DNA of 64,000 nucleotides from Hermatobates lingyangjiaoensis. Lineage: Eukaryota > Arthropoda > Insecta > Hemiptera > Hermatobatidae. This document shows, one piece after another, positions 18,895-28,353 of the stretch. Positions within the stretch are counted from its first letter, which is position 1. Each line of letters opens with the position of its first letter. The stretch is taken from positions 1 to 64,000 of the forward strand of contig JAPFBL010000992.1 in NCBI GenBank assembly GCA_026182355.1. The letters are read 5' to 3'. The position numbers and the translations under genes were made by a program. The notes below the pieces were generated by a model, which did not search any database, had not been told where the DNA came from, and was given only the letters and a program-made list of their open reading frames with translations.

Positions 18895-19707
18895 ATGGAG
18901 CATCCCGCTTACAGCCAACTGCGTCCCATCACCGAGTCGGTCGGCGTCGTCCTGTGCCCCAACCCCAGCTATAGCTCGCTGGAGGGCACGAACGCCTACG
19001 TCATCAGGGCGGAGGGCGACGAGCGCAGCATCGTCGTCGACCCCGGGCCGGAGGACGAGGGGCACCTCAACGTCCTTCACCGGTTCGCGGGCGACGTCGC
19101 GCTGATCCTGCTGACCCACCGCCACGAAGACCACTCCGACGGCGCCCACCGTTTCCGCCAGCTCACCGGGGCCCCGGTGCGGGCCTTCGACGAGCGCTAC
19201 TGCTCCAGCGAGACGGAGCCGCTGAAGGACGGCGAGCGCATCGTGCTCGATGGCATCACGCCGCAGGTCGAGGTCGTGTCGACGCCGGGCCACACCGCCG
19301 ATTCCGTCTGTTTCTTCGTCCACACCGGCGACGGCGGCGACGAGGACGTCGAGGGCATCATGACCGGCGACACCATCGCCGGCCGCCACACCACCATGAT
19401 CTCCGAGACCGACGGCGACCTCGGCGAGTACATCAAGACCCTCCACCTGCTCCAGGACCGCGGCGACGGGTTGCGACTGCTGCCGGGGCACGGCGAGGAT
19501 CTGCCGGACATCACGGTCATGACCAAGAAGTACATCGAGCGCCGCGAGCAGCGCCTGGCCCAGGTCAAGGAGGCGCTGGAGAAGCTGGGCGAGGACGCCA
19601 CCGTGGGGCAGATCGTCGACGAGATCTACACCGACGTCGACCCGGTGCTGCGCCACGCGGCCGAACAGTCGACGCGCGTGACCATGCGCTACCTCGAGGC
19701 GCAGTAG
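18895..19707 (+). CDS. Metallo-beta-lactamase-fold hydrolase
   Basis: Complete 270-residue zinc hydrolase. The metal-binding motifs are in order: THRHEDHSDG (HxHxDH), the later STPGHTADS histidine, the GDTIAG aspartate and the LPGHGED histidine. The C-terminal 60 residues form a helical region (IERREQRLAQVKEALEKL ... ATVGQIVDEIY) like the LACTB2/Rv3677c group, whose members include RNA and thioester hydrolases. The ATG at 18895 is favoured over 18886 on family alignment. Gene order RidA, this gene, glxR is conserved in corynebacteria and mycobacteria. Confidence 0.9.
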   Translation: MEHPAYSQLRPITESVGVVLCPNPSYSSLEGTNAYVIRAEGDERSIVVDPGPEDEGHLNVLHRFAGDVALILLTHRHEDHSDGAHRFRQLTGAPVRAFDERYCSSETEPLKDGERIVLDGITPQVEVVSTPGHTADSVCFFVHTGDGGDEDVEGIMTGDTIAGRHTTMISETDGDLGEYIKTLHLLQDRGDGLRLLPGHGEDLPDITVMTKKYIERREQRLAQVKEALEKLGEDATVGQIVDEIYTDVDPVLRHAAEQSTRVTMRYLEAQ

Positions 19708-19739
19708 CCCGCGCCCTTCCCTTTTGCTTTGCGACGCGG

Positions 19740-19774
19740 AAAGCGCCGTCCCCGTGGGGGGGGGACGGCGCTTT
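19740..19774. terminator. Bidirectional terminator between hydrolase gene and glxR
   Basis: A perfect 14-bp stem (AAAGCGCCGTCCCC / GGGGACGGCGCTTT) with a seven-base loop lies between two converging genes. A dispersed decamer, GCTTTGCGAC, abuts it at 19726-19735. Confidence 0.85.
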
Positions 19775-19804
19775 GTCCGTTTCGGGCGGGGCGAACCGCC
19801 GCCG

Positions 19805-20489
19805 TTATCGGGCGCGGCGGGCGAGGCGCTCGGTGTCGCAGATGACCACGGACTTGCCCTCCAGGCGGATCCAGCCGCGGTGGGCGAATTCGGCGAGGGC
19901 CTTGTTCACGGTTTCGCGGGAGGCGCCGACCAGCTGGGCGATCTCCTCCTGCGTCAGGTCGTGGGTGACGCGGAGGTTGGCGCCCTCCTGGGTGCCGAAG
20001 CGGTTGGCCAGCTGCAGCAGCGCCTTGGCCACGCGGCCGGGGACGTCGGTGAAGATGAGGTCGGCCAGCGAGTTGTTGGTGCGACGCAGGCGGCGGGCCA
20101 GCATGCGCAGCAGCTGGGCGGAGATGTCCGGGTGGTCGTCGATCCACTGGTGCAGCAGGTCGGAGTTCATCGACGCCGCGGTGACCTCGGTGACGCAGAC
20201 GGCCGACGACGTGCGCGGGCCGGGTCGAAGATGGACACTCGCCGAACATTCGGAGGGGCCCATGATGTGAGCAGGTTCTCGCGGCCGTCGGAGGAGTGGC
20301 GCGCGAGCTTCACCTTGCCGTCGATGATGATGTACAGGCGGTCGCCCGGCTCGCCCTCGTTGAAGATGGTGGTGCCCCGGGGGAAGCGGACGGTTTCCAG
20401 CTCGGTGAGCAGGGCCTGGACCGCCTCCGGTCGACTCCCTGGAATACTCCGGCGCGGGAGAGGATCTCCTGTACGTCGTCCACGGTCAT
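19805..20489 (-). CDS. glxR: GlxR, cAMP-responsive global regulator, frameshifted
   Basis: CRP/FNR-family regulator that controls a large part of carbon metabolism in corynebacteria. The N-terminal cAMP-binding domain ([53 protein letters not shown]) is followed by the winged helix ([33 protein letters not shown]), ending LARRAR as in C. glutamicum. ATG 20489 has AGGAG upstream. One base is missing near 20430, and several are missing between about 20225 and 20275, in the region that should read GELSIFDPGPR. A dead GlxR is improbable, so these are treated as sequence errors. Confidence 0.92.
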
Positions 20490-20790
20490 GTTCTCCTGTC
20501 CTGTCGCGTGCCAGAGCGCGGCGTGGTGATTGAGGATCGGGCGAGCCTCGTCCGGGCGCGCCGCTGTTGGGCGCGTCTGGCCGCACTTCTTTGTGACGAA
20601 TCCCACTCTAGATGAATATCCTCTTTCATGGGGAAACGCCGCGTGGGAAAACCGGCGGATTCTCTGCGCAACCTCTGGATTATGTGACGGATCCCATGGC
20701 ATGGGACCTCGGGGGCGGCGGTCCGGGCCGTCGTGAAGCATGTCGGCGAAGGCGGGGGACGGATCCGCGCCGGTCGCTAGGATGTGCCCC
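20490..20790. other. Divergent intergenic region glxR/nth
   Basis: About 300 bases between divergent genes. Two half-matches to the GlxR operator, starting TGTGAC at about 20594 and 20684, each have three or more mismatches, so autoregulation is possible but not shown. The stretch 20600-20700 is relatively AT-rich and likely holds promoters. Nothing else is recognised. Confidence 0.5.
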
Positions 20791-21657
20791 ATGCCCGCAA
20801 ACCCAGTGCCCGTGCCGCAGCCGACCCGACCCACGGGGACGCTGACCGGCACGCGGCGCCGCAAGCCGGGGACGCACCCCGCGGCGAAGGGGAAAGAAAC
20901 GCGGCTGGGGATGGTGCGCCGCGCCCGCCGCGTCAACCGGACGCTGGCCGTCGGCTACCCGGACGCGCATTGCGAGCTCGATTTCACCGACCCGTACGAG
21001 CTGACGGTGGCGACGATCCTGTCGGCGCAGTGCACGGACGTGCGGGTCAACATGGTCACGCCCGCGCTGTTCGCGGCATTCCCCGATGCGCGCGCGCTGG
21101 CCGGGGCGGATGTCGCGGTGGTCGAGGAGCTGATCCGCTCGACCGGGTTCTACCGGGCGAAGGCGGCGAACATCATCGGGTTCGCGCGCGGCGTGGTCGA
21201 GCGGCACGACGGCGGGTGCCGGCACGCTCGAGGAGCTGACGGCGCTGCCCGGCGTGGGCCGCAAGACCGCGAACGTGGTGCTGGGCAATGCCTTCGGCGT
21301 GCCGGGGCTGACGGTGGACACGCATTTCGGGCGGCTGGTCCGGCGGCTCGGATTCACCGCCGAAGACGATCCGGTGCGCGTGGAGCGCGAGATGATGGAC
21401 GTCATCGAACGCCCAGAGTGGACGTGGTTCTCGCACCGCATCATCTTCCACGGCCCGCCGCGTGTGCCATTCGCGCAGGGCGGCCTGCGGGGCCTGTTTC
21501 CTCGCGGCCGACTGCCCGTCGTATGGTCTCGCCGGGCCCGCCGAACCCGAGACGGCCGATAAGCTGATCAAGTCCCCCGACCGGGACCACCTGCTGGCCC
21601 TGGCGGGGCTGGGGGAGGACCCCGGGCCGCTTGACGACGACCGACGTGAGGACGTGA
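20791..21657 (+). CDS. nth: Endonuclease III, frameshifted
   Basis: DNA glycosylase/AP lyase that removes oxidised pyrimidines. Seen are [25 protein letters not shown] near the start, the helix-hairpin-helix [15 protein letters not shown] with the catalytic lysine, [14 protein letters not shown] with the catalytic aspartate, and the 4Fe-4S cluster cysteines in [18 protein letters not shown] base is missing near 21218 (before the hairpin), another near 21465 (before the cluster), and the last residues are uncertain, so the stop is given as about 21657. A Pro/Arg-rich ~35-residue N-terminal extension precedes the core. Confidence 0.88.
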
Positions 21658-21663
21658 CCGCCC

Positions 21664-22455
21664 GTGAACGACGACATGAACCGCGCCGATTCCGGCCGCG
21701 GCGACGCCGGCGAGCCCGGGCAGGGTGCCGCGGACGGTGCCGCGGCGCGCGACGACGCCGTGCGCGCCGGCGAGCCCGGTTCGATGGGCGAGCCGAGCCC
21801 GGTGGGCGAGCCCGTCGGCCCGGTGTCCGTGCCGCGGGGTTCGGCGAGGCCGTCGACCGTCATCGCCGTGCTCCTGGCCCTGCTCGGGACCGTCGCCGTG
21901 TTCTGGTTCGCGGTGTCGCAGACCATGGGCGGCAACGACCCGGCCGCAGGGTCGGGCGACGGCGAACTCGCCGAGGACGTCGTCGCAAAGCGGCCCGAAT
22001 GCCCCGAACCCGCGCCGGGCGCCACCGGATACGGCCCGCTGGCCGGCGTCACGCTGCCGTGCCTCGGCGCCGGGCACCAGGGCGAAATCGACGTCGCCGC
22101 CGCGCTGGCCGGGAAGCCCGCCGTGGTCAACGTCTGGTCGTGGAACTGCGCCCCGTGCCGCGAGGAACTGCCCGTGCTCGAGGAATGGGCGGCCGCCAAC
22201 CCGGACGTGCGCGTCGTCGGAGTGCAGGCGGCGACCAGCGAAGCCCGCGGCGCGGCGCTGCTGGAGGACCTCGGTGTGAAGAACTTCGTCTCCTACCAGG
22301 ACGGATTCGACGCCGTCGGGCCCGCGCTGGAGCTGCCGCGCGTCGTGCCCATCACCGTCGTGCAGCGCGCCGACGGCACCGTGGCCAAGGTGCTGCCGAA
22401 GGCCTTCGCATCCGTCGACGAGTTCGACGCCGCCGTCCGGGAGGCGCTCGCGTGA
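21664..22455 (+). CDS. Membrane-anchored thioredoxin-like protein
   Basis: A 263-residue TlpA/ResA-like protein. A disordered Gly/Ala-rich cytoplasmic N-terminus of about 60 residues precedes one membrane helix ([20 protein letters not shown]). An extracytoplasmic thioredoxin fold follows, with the redox motif WNCAPC and the cis-proline site RVVPITVV. It probably reduces or isomerises exported proteins or serves cytochrome maturation; it is the positional equivalent of Rv3673c. The start may be GTG 21664 or ATG 21676. It overlaps the NUDIX gene by GTGA. Confidence 0.85.
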   Translation: MNDDMNRADSGRGDAGEPGQGAADGAAARDDAVRAGEPGSMGEPSPVGEPVGPVSVPRGSARPSTVIAVLLALLGTVAVFWFAVSQTMGGNDPAAGSGDGELAEDVVAKRPECPEPAPGATGYGPLAGVTLPCLGAGHQGEIDVAAALAGKPAVVNVWSWNCAPCREELPVLEEWAAANPDVRVVGVQAATSEARGAALLEDLGVKNFVSYQDGFDAVGPALELPRVVPITVVQRADGTVAKVLPKAFASVDEFDAAVREALA

Positions 22456-23216
22456 CCGCCGGCGGAGCGGCCGGGCACCGCATCCCCGGCCTCAAGCCCG
22501 TCCACGAGGCCATCGAAGTCACCCCGCCGTGGCTCGCGCCCGTGCTCGGCGACGGCGAGGATCCGGGTCTGACGGCGCTGCGGCGGGCGGCGTCGACCGT
22601 CGATGAGCCACTGGAGAATCCGGACGAATCCGCCGTGCTGGTCCTGCTCGGCGGCGATGCAATGGCGGCGGACCGGCCGGAGGACGCCCTGGTCGTGCTC
22701 ACGCACCGGTCGCCGACGCTGCGCCGCCATGCCGGGCAAATGGCCTTCCCCGGCGGACGGCGCGACCCGGGCGACCGCGACGCCGTGCACACCGCGCTGC
22801 GCGAAGCGGAAGAGGAAACCGGCTTGCGGCCCGACGCGGTGACGCCGCTGCGGGTGCTCGACTCCATCGACATCAACCGCACCGGCTTCGCCGTCCACCC
22901 CGTGCTCGCCTACTGGCACGACCCGCACGACCTGCGCGTCGTCGACCTCAACGAAACCGACGCCGTGCTGCCCGTGCGCATCTCCGACCTCATCGACCCC
23001 GAAAACCGCATCCGCGTCGGCTGGGGCAACTGGTCGGGCCCGGCTTTCCGCGTCGGCGACTTCGTCGTGTGGGGGTTCACCGGGGGCGTGCTCGACCACC
23101 TGCTGGAAGGGGCCGGCTGGGCGGAGCCGTGGGATGATGGCACGGTGCTCGACCTGCGCGAAACGCTGGCGCGGTCGGCGAACCGGGAAACCTTCGGAAG
23201 GGACGGGGCGAAAACG
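22452..23216 (+). CDS. NUDIX hydrolase, CoA-pyrophosphatase type
   Basis: NUDIX-family protein with the Nudix box [24 protein letters not shown] (G-x5-E-x7-REUxEE-like). The preceding [10 protein letters not shown] is the UPF0035 signature of CoA-pyrophosphatase-type members. It probably hydrolyses CoA or a similar nucleoside diphosphate derivative. The GTG start overlaps the thioredoxin-like gene's stop. No stop codon separates it from marP in this sequence; in relatives the two are distinct genes, so an indel near the 3' end is suspected and the end given is the base before the marP ATG. Confidence 0.8.
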
Positions 23217-24422
23217 ATGACGGCCGCGATCGACGGCGGGCTCGTGCTCGACGTGCTGCTCATTCTCGCCGTGCTCAGCGCGATGGCGCTCGGCTGGCGG
23301 CAGGGCGCGCTCGCGTCGGCGCTGTCGATCATCGGCGTCATCGCCGGCGGCATCGTCGGCCTGGAACTCGCGCCGCCCGCCATGGACCTGGTGGAGGGCC
23401 GCGCCGCGCGGCTGATCATCGGCGTGGCCGTGCTCATCGGCATGGTCGTGCTCGGCCACACGGTCGGGGCGGTGTCGGGGCAGTCGCTGCGCAACCGCAT
23501 GCGCTCGCCCATGGCCGTCGGCTTGGACTCGGGTTCCGGTGCGGTGGTGCAGGCGGCGGCGACGCTGATCGTCGCGTGGATGGTGGCGCTGCCGCTGGCC
23601 ACGGTGCTGCCCGGGCAGTTCGGCGATTCGATCCGCGACTCGGCGGTGCTGGCCACCGTCGACGAGGTCGCCCCCGAATCGTGGGCCGGCCTGCCGTCGT
23701 CCATCGTCCGGCGCATCGACGACTCCGGCGTGCCCGCGGCGATCGCCCCGTTCGAAAAGCGGCCCGTGCACGACGCCACCCCGGCGGACCCGTCGGTCAT
23801 CGACCAGGGCGTCGTCGACCGCATCCGCCCGTCGATCGTGCGCGTGCTCGGAGAGGCGCCGCAGTGCCGCCGCCTGCTCCAGGGCACGGGTTTCGTCATT
23901 GCCCCCGACCTGGTGGTCACCAACGCCCACGTCGTCGCCGGCGTGGAGACGGTGCGCATGGAGACCGTCGCCGGAATGGTCGACGCGCGCGTGGTCCACT
24001 TCGACCCGCTCGACGACATCGCCATCCTGCGGTCCTGGGATCTGCCGCTGACCCCGCTGCCGTGGGCCGCGAACGAGGGCAAGCCCGGCGAGGGCGCGGT
24101 GGTGCTCGGCTTCCCCGAGTCCGGCCCGTTCACGGCGACCGCCGCGCGCATCGAGGAGAAGCTGCTGATCCGCGGCCCCGACATCTATTCGGCCAGCCGC
24201 CACGACCGCGAGGCGTACGTCCTGCGCTCCGACGTCCGCCACGGCAATTCGGGCGGGCCGCTGATCAATCCGCGGGGCGAGGCCCTGGGCGTGGTGTTCG
24301 GCGCCGGCGTCAACGACGACCAGACCGGCTACGCGCTGACCGCCGCGGAGACCGAAGCGCACATCAAGATGGCCCGCGACCTCATCGAGCCCGCGGACAC
24401 CCGGGAGTGCGTGGCCCAGTAG
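23217..24422 (+). CDS. marP: MarP-like membrane serine protease
   Basis: About 401 residues: an N-terminal CvpA-like domain with four membrane helices (residues ~10-125) and a periplasmic trypsin-like protease. The triad is visible: His238 in TNAHVVAG, Asp in PLDDIAIL (residue 266 or 267) and Ser345 in GNSGGPL. This is the arrangement of M. tuberculosis MarP (Rv3671c), needed for acid and oxidative resistance through cell-wall hydrolase processing. ATG 23217 has GAAGGGAC upstream and gives the expected N-terminus. It runs in the same frame as the preceding NUDIX gene. Confidence 0.9.
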   Translation: MTAAIDGGLVLDVLLILAVLSAMALGWRQGALASALSIIGVIAGGIVGLELAPPAMDLVEGRAARLIIGVAVLIGMVVLGHTVGAVSGQSLRNRMRSPMAVGLDSGSGAVVQAAATLIVAWMVALPLATVLPGQFGDSIRDSAVLATVDEVAPESWAGLPSSIVRRIDDSGVPAAIAPFEKRPVHDATPADPSVIDQGVVDRIRPSIVRVLGEAPQCRRLLQGTGFVIAPDLVVTNAHVVAGVETVRMETVAGMVDARVVHFDPLDDIAILRSWDLPLTPLPWAANEGKPGEGAVVLGFPESGPFTATAARIEEKLLIRGPDIYSASRHDREAYVLRSDVRHGNSGGPLINPRGEALGVVFGAGVNDDQTGYALTAAETEAHIKMARDLIEPADTRECVAQ

Positions 24423-24435
24423 GGGGCGGGCGGCC

Positions 24436-25392
24436 TCAGCCGAGGTCCGGGTGCTCCCGGCGCACCGCGGCGATGACGATGTCCGCGACCTCGTCGGGGG
24501 CCTCCAGCGCGGGGTAATGGCCGACGCCCGGCAGGGTCACCGATTCGACCACCGGGGATTCCGCCAGCGTGCGCTCGCTGACCATCGGGTCGCCCGCGCC
24601 GACGACGATCCACGTCGGCGGCATCGCCGTGCGCGCCAGAATGCCCATCCAGCGCCGCCACGCCGGACCGGTCGGGGCGGGCAGCCACTCGAGGTGCTGC
24701 AGCGCCGGCGCCAGGGCGCCCGCACGCAACGAGCGCTCCATCAGGCGCGCCGATTCGGTTCCCTCCGGGGTGTCGGCGAAACCGGGGCCGGCGATCTTCA
24801 TGGCGTCGGCGACGATGCCCGTCGCCGTGCGCCCGCTGCCGCGGCCGACTTTGCGGATGATCGACGCGTACCTGCCGAACGCCCACGACGCCCGCAGCGG
24901 CCGGGAGAAGGGTCGGCGGATGGCTTCGCGACGCCACGCGGCGGGATGCGGCATGCCGCAGGACACGATGCCGGAGACGAGCTTCGGCGTGCGCGCCGCC
25001 AGCGTCCATGCGACGAGGGCGCCGTAGCCCTGGCCGACGACGGTCGCCCGCGAGTGGCCCAACGCGCGGATCAGCCCCGCCGCGTCATCGGCGGCCGCGT
25101 TGGGGCGGTAGCCGGAGGGTGTGCGGTCGGACGTGCCGTAGCCGCGCAGGGACACCGCCACCGCATGGACCGGCAGATCGGCCAGCAGCGGCAGCACGCG
25201 CCGCCAGTCGAACCAGCCTCCGGTGGCCGTGTGGATGAAAAGGACCAGCGGCGACGACGGAGCCCCGCACTCTGCGACGTGCAGCCGCTGTCCGCGGACG
25301 TGGACCATGCGGTGGGTCCACGGACCGTCGAGCAGCACCTCGTCGGGGTGCGGGGCGGGGGCGTCGGCGCCGCCGGGAAGTTCGCCGTTCAC
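24436..25392 (-). CDS. Alpha/beta hydrolase, EphE-like, with glycine at the nucleophile position
   Basis: A 318-residue alpha/beta-hydrolase in the place of mycobacterial ephE (Rv3670). Seen are the strand-loop VLFIHTATGGWFDW (oxyanion region), SLRGYGTSD, the nucleophile elbow VVGQGYGALVAW, the acid site VVGAGDPMV and the histidine in GVGHYPAL. In the elbow Sm-x-Nu-x-Sm the nucleophile position, residue 122, is glycine rather than Ser, Asp or Cys. It may therefore be non-catalytic or use another residue. The GTG start at 25392 follows a GAGGAATG ribosome site. Confidence 0.8.
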   Translation of the reverse strand: MNGELPGGADAPAPHPDEVLLDGPWTHRMVHVRGQRLHVAECGAPSSPLVLFIHTATGGWFDWRRVLPLLADLPVHAVAVSLRGYGTSDRTPSGYRPNAAADDAAGLIRALGHSRATVVGQGYGALVAWTLAARTPKLVSGIVSCGMPHPAAWRREAIRRPFSRPLRASWAFGRYASIIRKVGRGSGRTATGIVADAMKIAGPGFADTPEGTESARLMERSLRAGALAPALQHLEWLPAPTGPAWRRWMGILARTAMPPTWIVVGAGDPMVSERTLAESPVVESVTLPGVGHYPALEAPDEVADIVIAAVRREHPDLG

Positions 25393-25478
25393 CGCGTCAT
25401 TCCTCGCGTCGATGCCGAAGACCGCGCGGGCGCGTTCGCGCCCGCCGCGGTTCCCGTTGGTTGGTGGTGTGATGCCGT

Positions 25479-26000
25479 TTAGGTGTACAGGCCGTCGGAC
25501 GCGGCGTGCGACGGGGTGGTCCGGCCCTGGCCGGAGGACGGGATGACCGTCTTGAGGTCCTGCACCGACTGGATGGTCTTCTCGGGCTTGCCCACCTTCT
25601 TCACCTTCTGCAGGCCCAGGAAGGCCGCGATGCCGGCGATGACCAGCATCAGGACGAAGACGATGAGGAACGCCGACCAGCGCGGCAGCCACACGGCGAT
25701 GAGCTCGGCCAGGAAGAAGAACAGGAAGAACGAGGAGTACAGGGCCACCACGCCCGCCACCGCGAAGAACCCGGCGCCGACGCCGGCCTTCTTCGCCTCA
25801 CCGGCGAGCTCGGCCTTGGCCAGCTCGACCTCGGCGCGGACGAGCGACGACACCTGGGCCGACGCCGACTGGACCAGCGTGCCGATGCTGGCCTCGCCCG
25901 GGGCGTGGGTGTCCACGTCGCTCAGCGGCACTGCGGTGACTCGCGGCGACACGGCCGAGCTGCCATCCGTGAAAAGGCCCTTGTTGTTGTCGCTGCTCAC
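25479..26000 (-). CDS. Phage-holin-superfamily membrane protein
   Basis: A 173-residue protein of the actinobacterial holin-X type (counterpart of Rv3669). An amphipathic region (LVQSASAQVSSLVRAEVELAKAELAGEAKKAG) precedes two strongly hydrophobic helices at about residues 73-97 and 103-125, and a charged C-terminus follows. Despite the family name nothing suggests lysis; it neighbours marP and the hydrolase gene in many actinobacteria and probably acts at the membrane with them. It is upstream of, and co-oriented with, the EphE-like gene. Confidence 0.8.
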   Translation of the reverse strand: MSSDNNKGLFTDGSSAVSPRVTAVPLSDVDTHAPGEASIGTLVQSASAQVSSLVRAEVELAKAELAGEAKKAGVGAGFFAVAGVVALYSSFFLFFFLAELIAVWLPRWSAFLIVFVLMLVIAGIAAFLGLQKVKKVGKPEKTIQSVQDLKTVIPSSGQGRTTPSHAASDGLYT

Positions 26001-26299
26001 GTGCGTCCTCCTGCGTAAATCGATGCGATGATCGGTGGGTCTATGCTGCTGGATCCCCGGTGGGGCACCCGATCGGGGGCCGTCCGGAGGACCCGTCCCG
26101 CCATTGGCAACGGCGCAACTCTGCTGGCCATACTACCCATCCCGGCGGCCTCCGCGCGGTGCGGTCGCGATTTTCACCGCGATTCACCCCGCGCACTCCG
26201 GTCTCCCTGCTCCGCGCACTCCCGCGGGTCGCGCCCGTCGCCGCCAACCGATTCCCGGCTTTCGGCTGCGCCGCCGGACGCCGCCCCTACTCTGGGGGC

Positions 26300-27100
26300 A
26301 TGACCGACGGAACCACCGCCCCCGACCCGCTCGCCCCGCTGATGGAATTGGAGGGCGTCGCCGAGGCCGCCCAACGCGCCGCAGATGCGGTGTCCGGGGT
26401 GCATCGCCACCGCGCCAAACTGCGCAAATGGACCGTCACCGGCGCCGAGTCGGTGCTGCGCGGCGCGCGGGCGTCGGCGTGGCTGGAGGGCGGCGAGCCC
26501 GCCCTGCCGTCGGAGGGCGACGTCACCGACCCCATCCTCGCCGCCGCCCTTTGCGCCGCCGACCCGATCTCTCCGGAGGCGATCGAGGAGACGGTCCGCG
26601 TGTGGCGCCGCGCGCCGATCCAGGTGCTCGCCCGCCTCGCGCTGATCGCGTCCCCGACGGGCCCGGAGCTTTCCGACGCCCCCACCGACGCCCGCTCCTC
26701 CGAAGCCGGCCGCCCCGTCGGCGACGAGAACCTGTCGGCGGCGATGAAGGAGCAGCGCCTGCACTTGCTCGGCGATCTGGTCACCGGCGGTACGTCGGTG
26801 CCGGACACGGTGCTGTCCGCCGTCGTCCACGGCGAGCTGCTGACCATGCGCCCCTTCGCGGACAACAACGGCATCGTCGCGCGCGCGGCCTCGCGCCTGA
26901 CGACGATCGCCGGCGGCTCCGACCCCCGCGGCCTGGGCGTGCCGGAGGTGCACTGGACCCGCCACCGCGACGAGTACCGCGCCGCAGCCGACGCCTTCGC
27001 CTCGGGTGCCCCGGAGGGCGTGCGCCGCTGGATTCTGCTGCACCTGGCCGGGCTGGAGGCCGGTGCGGCCGAGGCGCGCGGCATCGCCGAAGCGGTGTAG
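26300..27100 (+). CDS. Fic-fold protein with degenerate catalytic motif
   Basis: A 266-residue protein in the place of mycobacterial Rv3662c. Residues 184-195 read RPFADNNGIVAR, which aligns with the Fic motif HxFx(D/E)(G/A)N(G/K)RxxR at Phe, Asp, Asn, Gly and the final Arg. The catalytic His is replaced by Arg184 and the first Arg by Ile. Preceding residues VVHGELLTM match the helix before a Fic loop. An inhibitory-helix motif (S/T)xxxE(G/N) is present as SAWLEG at residues 59-64. I infer a Fic fold that has lost AMP-transfer chemistry, possibly a binding or regulatory protein. ATG 26300 is chosen on upstream GGGGG and family length. Confidence 0.7.
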   Translation: MTDGTTAPDPLAPLMELEGVAEAAQRAADAVSGVHRHRAKLRKWTVTGAESVLRGARASAWLEGGEPALPSEGDVTDPILAAALCAADPISPEAIEETVRVWRRAPIQVLARLALIASPTGPELSDAPTDARSSEAGRPVGDENLSAAMKEQRLHLLGDLVTGGTSVPDTVLSAVVHGELLTMRPFADNNGIVARAASRLTTIAGGSDPRGLGVPEVHWTRHRDEYRAAADAFASGAPEGVRRWILLHLAGLEAGAAEARGIAEAV

Positions 27101-27214
27101 GGGAGGGATTATCGGGGCCCGCGCCGTCGATCCGTCTAATTGGCGTGGGCGGAACCCGCGACTCCGCGCCGTCGCGCCGGTGGACTCGATGTCCGGCGAA
27201 ACTCCGGTGCCGGC

Positions 27215-28051
27215 CTAGCCGCGATCCTCGCCGCGTCGTGAAGCGATGATGCCCGCCACCAGCGCAGCCGCACCCACAGCGGCCGCGGCGATGCCCGTCA
27301 CGCGCGGGCCCGTGCGGCGGAACAGGGGCTCGGGATTGCGGAAGATGCGGATGGGCCAATCGCGCTCCTCCGCGATCTTGCGCAGCGGCTTGTCCGGGTT
27401 GACCGCGACGGGATGGCCGACGACCGACAGCATCGGCTCATCGGTGCCCGAATCGGAGTAGGCGTAGCAGCGCGACAGGTCGTAGCCACGCTCCTCGGCG
27501 ATGCGGCGCAGCTCGGCGGCCTTGTTGCCGCCGCGGCAGAAGAACGGGACCTTGCCCGTGTACACGCCGTCGACGACCTCCAGGCGGGTGGCCACGGTTT
27601 CGCGGACGCCCAGCTCCGCGGCGATCGGCTCGACCAGCTCCGCCGCCGACGCGGACACCACGAAAACCTCGTGGCCCAGCGCCCGGTGATGCCGGATCAG
27701 CTCGACGGCCTCCTTGTACACGTACGGCGAAATCACCTGGTGCAGGGACTCTTCGGCGATCTGGCGGACATGGTCGGCGCGCCAGCCGGTCACCATCGCC
27801 GACAGCTGGTCGCGGGCGGCCTCCATCTGGTCGTGGTCGTGGCCGCCGGAGATGTACAGCGCCTGGCCCAGCGCCATCTGCATCATCCCCGAGGCGGTGA
27901 TCAGGCCGGATTCCATGAACTGCCGGCGGAATGCGTAGGCCGAGCTGCGGGCGATGATGGTCTTGTCCAGGTCGAAGAACGCGGCCACGGGCGACGCGCG
28001 GCGGGGCGCGGCCGTGTGGCGGGGATCTTCGACGGTCACGGCACCGAGCAT
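27215..28051 (-). CDS. HAD-family SerB-like phosphatase, membrane-tethered
   Basis: A 278-residue HAD hydrolase (counterpart of Rv3661). Motif I is FFDLDKT, motif II VVSASAAE, motif III lies around the lysine in GGNKAAEL, and motif IV is SDSGTDEPML. The helical cap region SSAYAFRRQFMESGLITASG and the HDHDQMEAARDQL segment are typical of the SerB-like HAD-IB group, which includes phosphoserine and lysophosphatidate phosphatases. A C-terminal hydrophobic segment (GIAAAAVGAAALVAGIIA) suggests membrane attachment, which favours a lipid phosphate substrate. ATG 28051. Confidence 0.88.
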   Translation of the reverse strand: MLGAVTVEDPRHTAAPRRASPVAAFFDLDKTIIARSSAYAFRRQFMESGLITASGMMQMALGQALYISGGHDHDQMEAARDQLSAMVTGWRADHVRQIAEESLHQVISPYVYKEAVELIRHHRALGHEVFVVSASAAELVEPIAAELGVRETVATRLEVVDGVYTGKVPFFCRGGNKAAELRRIAEERGYDLSRCYAYSDSGTDEPMLSVVGHPVAVNPDKPLRKIAEERDWPIRIFRNPEPLFRRTGPRVTGIAAAAVGAAALVAGIIASRRGEDRG

Positions 28052-28230
28052 AGCGACGTGACGGTTCCGCGGGCGGCGTCCGCGAGCCCGGGTGGTTGTT
28101 CGGCGTGCTCCGGCGCTGGTGCGGGCGGCGATTCGCCCCCGCAACAGGTGGGCGGGAACCATTTTGCGTTCGGGTTGGCAGCCTTCTGGTGTTGTGCCAT
28201 ACTTGTTCTGGCTGGCCCCGATATACAGTG

Positions 28231-28310
28231 CGGCCGCCCCCGGCTCACCCCCCCCGAAGCCGGGTCAGACGCCCCGCGCCATCCCCCCCGGCGCGGGGCG
28301 TCGCTATTTC
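28231..28310 (+). ncRNA. 6C small RNA
   Basis: Two consecutive stem-loops each show seven cytosines in the loop. Stem 1 (28239-28264) is CCCGGCT/AGCC.GGG with one bulge around CACCCCCCCGA. Stem 2 (28268-28302) is a perfect 13-bp GACGCCCCGCGCC stem around ATCCCCCCC, followed by a short U-rich tail. This is the definition of the actinobacterial 6C RNA motif. A TATACA box at 28222-28227 would place the transcript start close to 28233. Its site, between the HAD phosphatase and the CpaE/Ssd gene, is the same as in M. tuberculosis. The 6C RNA is thought to pair with mRNAs through its C-rich loops. Confidence 0.88.
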
Positions 28311-28353
28311 CGCTTGGGCCTTGCGTGCCGGGGCTACGCCGTGCGTGCCGGGG

